From BOG-908 sp963848205 (GTDB lineage: Bacteria; Pseudomonadota; Alphaproteobacteria; Acetobacterales; Acetobacteraceae): a DNA stretch of 64,000 bases. Positions 51,549 through 60,311 of the stretch are shown one piece after another. The DNA lies in the NCBI GenBank assembly GCA_963848205.1, contig CAWKCV010000003.1, positions 124,001 to 188,000 of the forward strand, written 5' to 3'. A program made the translations under genes and the position numbers. Within the stretch, counting starts at the first letter, position 1. Each line of letters starts with the position of its first letter. Below the pieces are notes generated by a model. The model ran no database searches. It was given only the letters and a program-made list of their open reading frames with translations, and was not told the DNA's origin.

Positions 51549-53192
51549 TCAACCTTGCGAAAACACCCGCTCAACATGCGGCTCCAGCATCGCCGCTATC
51601 CGCGCCATCGCCGCCGGCGTCGGATGCAACGCCACCCCACGCCCGTCATACGTCTCCGCGAACATGGCGGCATCCAGCTTGCCATCCGTCCGCAAACACG
51701 CGTTCGCATTGACGAACGTCACCCGATCCACCGCCGCCCACCGCTCCGCCAACAGCCGGTTCAGCTTCAATATCCGCCCTGCCACCGCGGGCCCGCGAAA
51801 TCCCTGCAGCACACCCAGCAGGAGCACGTGGCTCGTCGGCATCCGCTCGCGCACCAATTCCACCACCCGCTCGATCCCCGATACCGTATCGTCCACGCGA
51901 AACCGGTTTTCGGAAAAATTGTTGATGCCAACAGTCACGATCGTCAGCTTCGGCCTGATCCGCTCCATGCCGCCATACATCAGCCGCCAGATCACATGGC
52001 GCGTATCGTCGCCCGAGAAACCCAAATTCAACGCGTTCCGCGGGGCGTAATACTGCTCCCAAACCGGCCGGTAGCGGTTCCAGTCCTCAGGCCCGTTCCG
52101 CTCGAACCGATGCGCGATGCTGTCGCCAACCCACACCAGGTCCACCTTCTGCTGAACCATCGCCCATTGCATTTTCGCGAGCCATTTCTCCCACCCGCCA
52201 ACATCGTAACGCGCAACCGGCCGAGCCGCCGGCGGCCACGAACGCCCATCCGCCCGCGTATCAGCAGCCGCCTGCGCCGTAGCCACCGCCTGCGTCGCCG
52301 ATACCTGCGACACGCGCCCGAGCGAGACGAAAACGCCCAGCACGTCCGCCGGGTCCACCACCGCATCCTTGTGCGCCTGCTTCAGGCAGACATAGTCGTG
52401 TCCGCAAACCTCGGCCAGCCGCCTGAAGAAATCCACGAACTCGTCGTCGGCGGATTTCGGATTGATCTCCACGACGGTCGCACCCGGTGCCATCCAGATC
52501 ATGTTCACCAGGGCCGCGCCATGCTGTGCCACCAGCGTCCGCGTGCGTGCGAACAGCCGGATTTGCGCGCCCAGCGGCCAGGTCTCGAGTTCCTCGACAC
52601 GGCAATCCAGGTTCGCCGCGGCAAGCGCCCGCGCCACATCGGCCAGGTTCGGCACCGTACGTCGCAAATTCGCCGACGTGCGCGCTTCTGCAGCCTCCGA
52701 CTGATAATAATCCGGCGAAGCGCCTCGCGCGATCATCAGGATTGCGGCGTCCGGGGGGCCGGCGGCATCGAATGTCCGCCACATCGCGTCACGCACATGC
52801 GCAAACGCAGCCCCGTCATAAAATTCCGGACTGTCATAGCCGGAAATCGGCTCCAGCCCGCAGCTTCGCGTCGCCCGCAAGGCAAACCATTCCGCTTTCG
52901 TTACGATCTCGAGATTTGCCAATCCAAGCGCGCGCACATGCGTGTCCATCGGCCCGCACGAGCGCACCAGGAAGCAGGTCTCTGCCTCCGCCTCGATATG
53001 CCGCAGCACCAAAGGCACCAGAAAGCCAAGCGTGAAATGGTAATAATGCTCGACCGAACTCATCCGGTTTTGCATCTGCAACAGAACACGCCTCGCGCCG
53101 GCGCGCTGCTCGGGCAGCGCCGGCCCATCGTCCTGCTCGGTCAGTGAACGCCGCTCCTGCAAGCCCGTGCGGTGAGGAACAGCGCGATGCAT
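51549..53192 (-). CDS. Fusion of GT61-type glycosyltransferase (DUF563) and SGNH hydrolase
   Basis: This 547-residue protein has two domains. The N-terminal part (about 40-300) matches the DUF563/GT61 type, with VEHYYHFTLGFLVPLVL, RLFARTRTLVAQHGAALVNM and the PGATVVEINP end. The C-terminal part (about 345-547) is an SGNH/GDSL-like esterase with block I VDLVWVGDSIAHRF, block II LNLGFSGDDTRH, block III VTVGINNFSENRF and the late His in ALHPTPAAMARI. Thus one chain may transfer sugars and remove or add acyl groups on a surface glycan. ATG 53192 has GGAGAG upstream. It is divergent from the next gene, with 76 bp between. Confidence 0.85.
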   Translation of the reverse strand: MHRAVPHRTGLQERRSLTEQDDGPALPEQRAGARRVLLQMQNRMSSVEHYYHFTLGFLVPLVLRHIEAEAETCFLVRSCGPMDTHVRALGLANLEIVTKAEWFALRATRSCGLEPISGYDSPEFYDGAAFAHVRDAMWRTFDAAGPPDAAILMIARGASPDYYQSEAAEARTSANLRRTVPNLADVARALAAANLDCRVEELETWPLGAQIRLFARTRTLVAQHGAALVNMIWMAPGATVVEINPKSADDEFVDFFRRLAEVCGHDYVCLKQAHKDAVVDPADVLGVFVSLGRVSQVSATQAVATAQAAADTRADGRSWPPAARPVARYDVGGWEKWLAKMQWAMVQQKVDLVWVGDSIAHRFERNGPEDWNRYRPVWEQYYAPRNALNLGFSGDDTRHVIWRLMYGGMERIRPKLTIVTVGINNFSENRFRVDDTVSGIERVVELVRERMPTSHVLLLGVLQGFRGPAVAGRILKLNRLLAERWAAVDRVTFVNANACLRTDGKLDAAMFAETYDGRGVALHPTPAAMARIAAMLEPHVERVFSQG

Positions 53193-53268
53193 CTTCACTC
53201 TCCGGCTGCGCAATGATCGCCAGACTATACCGGCGGGCCGGTCCAACAAACAGTTTCGCAGTTTCGCC

Positions 53269-54075
53269 TTGCCCAGCCCGCCCGATCCATGTTCTCTATA
53301 CGTTCCAATCCTGCTTCCGCAAAGGCCCGAACGACTGTCCGCATGCCCGCCCATCTCTCCGGACGAGACCGACGCACAGCGTCGCGCCCGCCACCTGCGG
53401 ACCTGCCGGCGCCTGGCGGAACTCGGCATGGCGCTGGCCGAGGCAGCGGCAGAGGAGGCGCTGGCCGAAGCGCCACCCCCGCCCGACGCGGCGCCCGAGG
53501 GACCGGCCGAGCTGCATCCGGCCGCCACCCGGCCCGCGCCCGCCACCGCCTTTCTCGCCTTCACCCGCCTGGCAACCTGCGTCCGCCAGACGATGCTGCT
53601 CGAAAGCCGCTTCGCAACCGCTCACGCCTCCCTCCCGGGTGCCACCGCACAATCGCTGGCCCACGACACGCGCCGCGCGCCCGTCCGCCACGCCCTTCTG
53701 CAAGCCACCGAAGGCCGCTCCGATCGCGGCGTCCTGCGCCGCGTCACCGACGACGTGCTCGACCGCGAACTCGCCGCCGACCCGCTCGGCACCATCCCGG
53801 AAGCCGAACTGATCGGCTTCATCAAATCGACCTTCAATCTCCTGCCGCCCAAGCCGGCCGCCAAGCCGAAGGAGCAGGCCGCCGGCGCCCCCTCTGCCGG
53901 ATCAGCACCGGCTTGTTCATCGCCTGCCGGCCCGACGTCTCCCGAACCGACGTCTCCCGAACCGACGTCTCCCGAACCGGCATCGCCCGATCCGGCAAAC
54001 ACCCAAACGTTCCCCGACCACCCCTGGCCCTGGCCGCCGCACCCCAAGGCAGCCGGTCCGCCAGCGCCCTCCTGA
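53269..54075 (+). CDS. Hypothetical protein with proline-rich tail
   Basis: A protein of up to 268 residues, alpha-helical in the middle (RRLAELGMALAEAAAEEALA, then FLAFTRLATCVRQTMLLESR) and proline-rich at the C-terminus, where four 5-residue units PTSPE/PASPD occur. Similar proteins occur as unassigned genes in Acetobacteraceae-like genomes. TTG 53269 is the only early start in frame with weak support; the first 30 residues may not be translated. The middle contains DRGVLRRVTDDVLDRELAAD. It lies upstream of rpoH with 283 bp between. Confidence 0.6.
   Translation: MPSPPDPCSLYVPILLPQRPERLSACPPISPDETDAQRRARHLRTCRRLAELGMALAEAAAEEALAEAPPPPDAAPEGPAELHPAATRPAPATAFLAFTRLATCVRQTMLLESRFATAHASLPGATAQSLAHDTRRAPVRHALLQATEGRSDRGVLRRVTDDVLDRELAADPLGTIPEAELIGFIKSTFNLLPPKPAAKPKEQAAGAPSAGSAPACSSPAGPTSPEPTSPEPTSPEPASPDPANTQTFPDHPWPWPPHPKAAGPPAPS
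53932..53991 (+). repeat. Tandem repeat of 15-bp units inside a coding region
   Basis: Three perfect units CCGACGTCTCCCGAA are followed by a diverged fourth (CCGGCATCGCCCGAT). They encode PTSPE three times and PASPD once. Unit number could vary between strains. Confidence 0.9.
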
Positions 54076-54145
54076 GGCCTCGCGAGATTAACGATCCGTT
54101 ACGCTTCACAGCGTAGTGAGCCACGTTACCTTCAGCTGGAAATCC

Positions 54146-54174
54146 TTGACCGGACCGCGCCGGTCCTGTATCAA
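54146..54174 (+). promoter_or_regulatory. Candidate rpoH promoter with palindromic spacer
   Basis: TTGACC (54146-54151), a 17-base spacer and TATCAA (54169-54174) form a plausible sigma-70-type promoter. It lies 184 bases upstream of the rpoH ATG. The spacer contains GGACCG-CGC-CGGTCC, an exact inverted repeat that could be an operator. The long leader might also fold. This is unsupported by experiment. Confidence 0.4.
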
Positions 54175-54358
54175 CATACAGGCTGAGGGGGCGGGCGTGC
54201 CGCCTTGGCAATCGCCTCGTGGTCTCGCCTCATCAGGGTTTCCACGGCCGGCGTGATAACGTCCTCGCGCTCCACCCTGTCCACCCCGAAACCGCGGGAC
54301 ACTCTGCGCCGTAATGGGCAGTAACCGCACCGCGTCCGGGGTTTAAGGAGCCGTTCCT

Positions 54359-55240
54359 ATGGCCGCTACGTTCGTCAATGTCGCCCCTGAGGGCAACCTT
54401 TCCCGCTATCTGCAGGAAATCCGCAAATTTCCCATGCTCACGCCCGAGGAGGAGCTGTCGCTCTCCCACGCCTGGCGCGACCGTGAAGACCAGACCGCCG
54501 CTCACAAGCTCGTCACCTCCCACCTCCGCCTCGTGGCCAAAATCGCCATGGGCTACCGCGGCTACGGCCTGCCGGTGGGTGAGCTGATCAGCGAGGGCAA
54601 TGTCGGCATGATGCAGGCCGTCAAACGCTTCGACCCCGATCGCGGCTTCCGCCTGGCAACCTACGCCATGTGGTGGATCCGCGCCGCCATCCAGGAATAC
54701 ATCCTGCATAGCTGGTCGCTCGTGAAGATGGGCACCACCGCCGCCCAGAAGAAGCTGTTCTTCAACCTGCGTCGCCTCAAGGGCCAGATGCAGGCGATCG
54801 AAGACGGCGACCTGCGCCCCGAACACGTCGCCAAGATCGCCACCACCCTCGGCGTGCCCGAGCAGGACGTGGTCAGCATGAACCGCCGCCTGGCAGCCCC
54901 CGACCACAGCCTCAACGCCCCCGTCCGTGCGGACAGCGAAGGCGAATGGCAGGATTGGCTGGTCGACGAAGGCGAAAGCCAGGAGAGCGAACTCGCCGAA
55001 CGCGAGGAACTCACCGGCCGCAAGGCCCTTCTCGGCGGCGCGCTCACCACGCTGAACGACCGCGAGCGCCACATCCTCATCGAGCGTCGTCTCAAGGACA
55101 ACCCGACGACGCTGGAGGAGCTGTCGCAGCAATACAACATCAGCCGCGAACGCGTCCGCCAGATCGAAGTGCGCGCCTTCGAAAAGCTGCAGAAGGCGAT
55201 GCGAAGCCAGGTCGCCGAACGCCGGATGGCGCTCGCCTGA
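54359..55240 (+). CDS. rpoH: Heat-shock sigma factor RpoH (sigma-32)
   Basis: This 293-residue group 3-type sigma factor of the RpoH family directs transcription of chaperone and protease genes. Region 2 carries LISEGNVGMMQAVKRFDPDR and FRLATYAMWWIRAAIQEYIL. The diagnostic RpoH box QKKLFFNLRR is at residues 130-139. Region 4 has LSQQYNISRERVRQIEVRAF, the -35 binding helix-turn-helix. Alphaproteobacteria often have more than one RpoH; only one is visible here. A strong site AAGGAG lies before ATG 54359. DnaK-cochaperone genes cbpA-cbpM elsewhere in the window are possible targets. Confidence 0.96.
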   Translation: MAATFVNVAPEGNLSRYLQEIRKFPMLTPEEELSLSHAWRDREDQTAAHKLVTSHLRLVAKIAMGYRGYGLPVGELISEGNVGMMQAVKRFDPDRGFRLATYAMWWIRAAIQEYILHSWSLVKMGTTAAQKKLFFNLRRLKGQMQAIEDGDLRPEHVAKIATTLGVPEQDVVSMNRRLAAPDHSLNAPVRADSEGEWQDWLVDEGESQESELAEREELTGRKALLGGALTTLNDRERHILIERRLKDNPTTLEELSQQYNISRERVRQIEVRAFEKLQKAMRSQVAERRMALA

Positions 55241-55277
55241 TCAACGCCCGGGCAGTCTGAAACGATTGGGAGGACGC

Positions 55278-55739
55278 CTATGTCTGGGCGTCTTCCAAAT
55301 CCCACTCCTCGCGCGTGCGTGCCATCTCGGCGACGATCGCCCGGCCGCGCGCCGCCTCTTTCGCATTCCACAACGCGCGCAGCAGAACCGGCAGCACCTG
55401 GCACGCCGCCCAGCCGCAGGCACCCGCACCCCAAGCCCCCAGGAATGTCAGCGGATCGGACAATAGCCCGATCGCGTCGCCCATCCGGTCGCCGCCCAGC
55501 CATAAGCGCCAGAGCGGGCTGAACGAGCCTGCCGCGCACAGCAGCGCCACCGCCCGGATCGTCTCGCTTTTGCCTTGCTCGGCCGCCGCGCACGCAAGCG
55601 CCGGCGCCAGCAACACCGCCAGCATCAGCGCCGTCGGCGTCGCGAATGCCAGCACCAGCCCGCAAGCCGCTCCCTGCAACCAGGGCAGATTCAGGCGCGC
55701 CGTCTGTGGCGGTGCTTCCCGGGCGGTTGCGCGCGCCAT
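55278..55739 (-). CDS. Membrane protein coupled to the pseudokinase gene
   Basis: This 153-residue protein has an N-terminal soluble stretch, three or four hydrophobic segments (LQGAACGLVLAFATPTALML, VLLAPALACAAA, PLTFLGAWGAGACGWAACQV) and a charged C-terminus (AEMARTREEWDLEDAQT). Its ATG shares one base with the TGA of the pseudokinase (TGATG), so translation is coupled. It is convergent with rpoH. No family is recognised. The context suggests it acts with the pseudokinase at the membrane. Confidence 0.7.
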   Translation of the reverse strand: MARATAREAPPQTARLNLPWLQGAACGLVLAFATPTALMLAVLLAPALACAAAEQGKSETIRAVALLCAAGSFSPLWRLWLGGDRMGDAIGLLSDPLTFLGAWGAGACGWAACQVLPVLLRALWNAKEAARGRAIVAEMARTREEWDLEDAQT

Positions 55740-57691
55740 CAGCGCAACGCCATCGCGATCGCCGCTCCGAGGCTCACCACCAGCCCGGCGCCAGTCACCA
55801 CCTCATGGCCCAGCGTCCGCGCCGCCTCGTCACGCTTGGGCGCGTCCTGCGAAATTGCAGCCAGCGCGGCACCCAGCGCGCCCAGTCGCGCGCGGGCCTG
55901 CTCGGCCCCCGCTCGATCCGCCGCGCGTGCCGCCTGATTGTCCAAAATCTCCACCATGCCGGAAATCGCCCCTCTGCCCGCCGCCTGCATCAGCCGGTCC
56001 TGCAATGCCGCCCGCGTCCGCAGGCTCCGCCAATCCTCCACGCTCGCCATCCCGCAAGCGAGCAGCCAACCCGCCAGCCCAGGCAGCGGCCCAGGATGCA
56101 GCCGCGACTGCAAGCGTCCGAACAGCTGCATGACCGCCATCCGCTCCTCCGGGCCGGCGAAACTCACCAGGCCAGCCATATCGCCCGCCAACCCGGTATC
56201 CACCCGCGCCGCGAGAAACGCCGCGATATGCGCGTCTATCGGCGGTCGCCCCCGGTCTGCCTGCGCCGCCGCCTCGTCCAGCGCCGGCAGCAATTCCGCC
56301 GCCCGCACCACGCAACGCCCGCCCAACAGCGGCGAGCCGCAGGCCAGCAGCGGATTCATCCCGTAGGTCAGGCGCTTGGTTCCACCCGCCGGCCCGCGCG
56401 CGGCAAGCCAGCCGCGCCACACGCGCTGCTCCTCGCCCAATGCCGACCAATCCTGTCGTCGTCGCCCCGCCGCGCAGTAATGCCCCGCCGCCTCGGCCGA
56501 GACGAGCTCCTGCAAGGCCGCCAGAACGTCGCTGGAAGCTCCGGCCAATGCCGCCCCGATCCCGTCCGGCTGCACCGCAATCCCGCGCCATACCAGCGGC
56601 GCCAGCGGATCGAGCGCCGCCACGCAGCGCATGACCGTCAGCCCCGCCGTCCGCGCATCGTCGGTGCCCTGGTCCTCGCCCCGCCGGGTCACATCCTCCA
56701 CGCGCACGCCGAGCTGCGGATCGCCCAGGCACCGGCGCAGCCATCGCTCGACCTCGCCGCTCTTCAGAAGCCGGTAGCCGCGCTCCGGAAACAGCCCCAA
56801 AGCCAGCGCCAGCTCGCGTGCCGACCAGGCCCGCATCCCGCCCACGTCGATCGGCACCTGCGCTCGCCGCGCCGGCCTTGCCGCCACCCGTCGCGCTCTG
56901 GCCTGTTCCGGCATCGTCAGCATCGCCGGCGTCGGCCGGTGGTCCGGGTCTTCCGCCAGCATGCCCCGCAGCAAATCGGCGATCAACGGCGGCAGCACCG
57001 CGCCGGCCGTCAGCGCGTCGAAACTGCCCAGCTCGAGTTTGCGGCGCAGGATCGCCGCCTCGTCCTGGCCGTCCATCGGCACGGCCCCCGTCGCCAGCGC
57101 CAGAATGCTGACGCCCAGCGCATACACGTCGTCGGCGATGCATCCCTCGCCACGCCCATTCGGCAGGCAACGCGCCATGGAAGGCGGCTCATATACCGCC
57201 GGCTGCAAGCTGGCCGGCGGCGCTGCCCAGAACGGGCCAAGCGTCACCGGGTCGCGCGGCCCGGCACGAAACAGATTGCCTGGGTGGATGGCCCGATGGG
57301 TCAGCCCCCGCGCATGCAGCCCGGCTAGGGCGGCGGCCGCCGGGATCAACACGGAGGCGATCAGGTCGCGCTCCCGCCAGGGCTGGCCGATGCTCAGCGT
57401 CTCGCCAGGCGGTGCGTCGCCCACCACGAACCAGCCCGACTTGCCCGCCAGGTCCCGCCCGCCGCCATACTCGACCGGCAGCACCGCATTCGGCACCGGC
57501 GCGCCGCCGCGCGAAAGTGTTATCCTGGGTCGGAACGGCCGATCGGGCAGCGCTTCGAGCGCGATGAGCCGGGCCTTGGGATCGCGCCGGTCCACCACGA
57601 CAAAGCCGCGCAGGCCGCCATGCAGCGCCACCGGCGGCTGCGTCGGGTCAATCCGGTAATAGGTCGCGATCTGGCCAGGTTCGTCCGCCAT
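55739..57691 (-). CDS. Kinase-fold protein with lost catalytic residues (pseudokinase)
   Basis: This 650-residue protein has an N-terminal region (about 1-275) with a Ser/Thr kinase-like C-lobe. ASVLIPAAAALAGLHARGLT, HRAIHPGNLF at 132-141, YEPPSMAR and ADDVYALGVSILALATG follow the kinase order. The HRD Asp is replaced by Ala (His132-Arg-Ala134), the DFG position reads LGPFW, and no VAIK Lys is seen. It is therefore likely catalytically inactive. The remainder (about 280-650) is helical and Ala/Arg-rich, with no clear domain; the last 20 residues are hydrophobic (VVTGAGLVVSLGAAIAMAL) and may anchor it. The next gene encodes a membrane protein and is translationally coupled. Confidence 0.82.
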   Translation of the reverse strand: MADEPGQIATYYRIDPTQPPVALHGGLRGFVVVDRRDPKARLIALEALPDRPFRPRITLSRGGAPVPNAVLPVEYGGGRDLAGKSGWFVVGDAPPGETLSIGQPWRERDLIASVLIPAAAALAGLHARGLTHRAIHPGNLFRAGPRDPVTLGPFWAAPPASLQPAVYEPPSMARCLPNGRGEGCIADDVYALGVSILALATGAVPMDGQDEAAILRRKLELGSFDALTAGAVLPPLIADLLRGMLAEDPDHRPTPAMLTMPEQARARRVAARPARRAQVPIDVGGMRAWSARELALALGLFPERGYRLLKSGEVERWLRRCLGDPQLGVRVEDVTRRGEDQGTDDARTAGLTVMRCVAALDPLAPLVWRGIAVQPDGIGAALAGASSDVLAALQELVSAEAAGHYCAAGRRRQDWSALGEEQRVWRGWLAARGPAGGTKRLTYGMNPLLACGSPLLGGRCVVRAAELLPALDEAAAQADRGRPPIDAHIAAFLAARVDTGLAGDMAGLVSFAGPEERMAVMQLFGRLQSRLHPGPLPGLAGWLLACGMASVEDWRSLRTRAALQDRLMQAAGRGAISGMVEILDNQAARAADRAGAEQARARLGALGAALAAISQDAPKRDEAARTLGHEVVTGAGLVVSLGAAIAMALR

Positions 57692-57737
57692 GGGTCCGCA
57701 TCATCGGCCCAAACCCCTAACAATTTCCCAACCCGCC

Positions 57738-59027
<1,290 letters not shown>

Positions 59028-59036
59028 CGCCGCCCC

Positions 59037-60176
59037 TTACTCCGCCCGCACTGCCACACCACCGCGCAGCACGTGGCTGCACAGCATCCGCCGCGCCTCT
59101 GCCACATCCGCCGTCTCGCCCAGCGCCGCAACCGTCGCATATCCCTCGGCACGCAACGCGCGGGCAACCGCCGCCTGCGTCCCGACCGGGATCAGCACCC
59201 TCGGTCGCGCCTCCTGCGCCGGCGCCGCCCGCAACACCGCGTCGGCAAACAGCGTCACCCCCGTCGCCGGCTCGCCGTTGCCCGACATGTACCGCCCACC
59301 ACGCCCCAGCTCCTCATGCCGGCCCGGCGCGAACACCGTCACCGCAATGCCCGTGTGATAGCGCAAGCCGCGGAACTCCAGCGGGTCCACCGTCAGCCGC
59401 ATGTCCGGCGCCTGTGCCCGCAAGATCCGCACGACCTCGCCGAGCCGCTCGGCCAGAACGCGCTGCGCCGGCGGCAGCCGCGCTTCCTCCAGCGCATCCA
59501 GCGCCGCGCGTGCCGGCCCGGCCGCCAGCAGCAACCGCCCCAGCATCGGCGCCAGCGCACCGCCATGCTCGGCCACGGCGGTAGAATCCTTGCGGTCCAG
59601 CGCACGCGCCAACGCCGCAAGCTGGGCGCCCTGGATACCACCATCCTCGAGCAGCGCGGGCGCCAATGTCGGCAGCGTCAGATCCAGGCTCAACCGCTGC
59701 AGCCCGATCGCCGAGAGCGCCTCGGCCGCCACCAGCATCGCCTCCGCATCGGCCTGCGCAGTGTCCGCCCCGATCAGCTCGATGCCGACCTGCGGCACCT
59801 GCCGGTCCGCCTCGCGCAGCGCCCGCACCCGAATGCACTGCCCGGCATACGACAGCCGCAACGGCCGCGGCGCCCCCGCCAGCCGCGTCGCCGCGATCCT
59901 GGCCACCTGCGGCGTCATGTCCGCCCGCAGCGCCATCATCCTGTGGCTGTCCGGGTCCATGATGCGAAACACCTGGTCCGACAATGCAGCGCCCGCGCCG
60001 GCCAGCAGACTTTCCTCGAACTCCATCAAAGGCGGCTTCACCCGCGTGTAACCGTGGCCGGCGAACACATCCATCATCGCCTCCACCGAAGCCGCTTCCG
60101 TCTGCGCGTCCGGCGGCAGCAGGTCGCGCAAGCCGGCCGGCAGCAGAGCAGGGTGGAGTGGGATCTGTTCGTCCAT
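59037..60176 (-). CDS. hisZ: ATP phosphoribosyltransferase regulatory subunit HisZ
   Basis: HisZ is a histidyl-tRNA-synthetase-like protein that joins short-form HisG to make the first enzyme of histidine synthesis. The 379-residue protein has class II synthetase-type motifs such as LPAGLRDLLPPDAQTEA, YTRVKPPLMEFEESLL, the RADMTPQVARI motif and PRPLRLSYAGQCIRV. It has no anticodon-binding domain, so it is not an active HisRS. hisG is not adjacent here. It precedes purA by 9 bp in an operon. Confidence 0.95.
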   Translation of the reverse strand: MDEQIPLHPALLPAGLRDLLPPDAQTEAASVEAMMDVFAGHGYTRVKPPLMEFEESLLAGAGAALSDQVFRIMDPDSHRMMALRADMTPQVARIAATRLAGAPRPLRLSYAGQCIRVRALREADRQVPQVGIELIGADTAQADAEAMLVAAEALSAIGLQRLSLDLTLPTLAPALLEDGGIQGAQLAALARALDRKDSTAVAEHGGALAPMLGRLLLAAGPARAALDALEEARLPPAQRVLAERLGEVVRILRAQAPDMRLTVDPLEFRGLRYHTGIAVTVFAPGRHEELGRGGRYMSGNGEPATGVTLFADAVLRAAPAQEARPRVLIPVGTQAAVARALRAEGYATVAALGETADVAEARRMLCSHVLRGGVAVRAE

Positions 60177-60253
60177 GGTCTGCGGCCTATAGCGATGGCA
60201 GGCGGACGCAGGAAGGGCGAACCCGGAACGTGCGAGCGCCAGCCCCCGTCGCG

Positions 60254-60281
60254 TTGACCGGAAGGCGCGCCGCTGTATGTT
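60254..60281 (+). promoter_or_regulatory. Candidate promoter of the TonB receptor
   Basis: TTGACC (60254-60259), a 16-base spacer and TATGTT (60276-60281) lie 31 bases ahead of the TTG start at 60312. A second -10-like TATATT overlaps. It is a plausible sigma-70-type promoter. Confidence 0.4.
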
Positions 60282-60311
60282 ATATTGTATCAGTCGCCAG
60301 GATGCCGCCCG

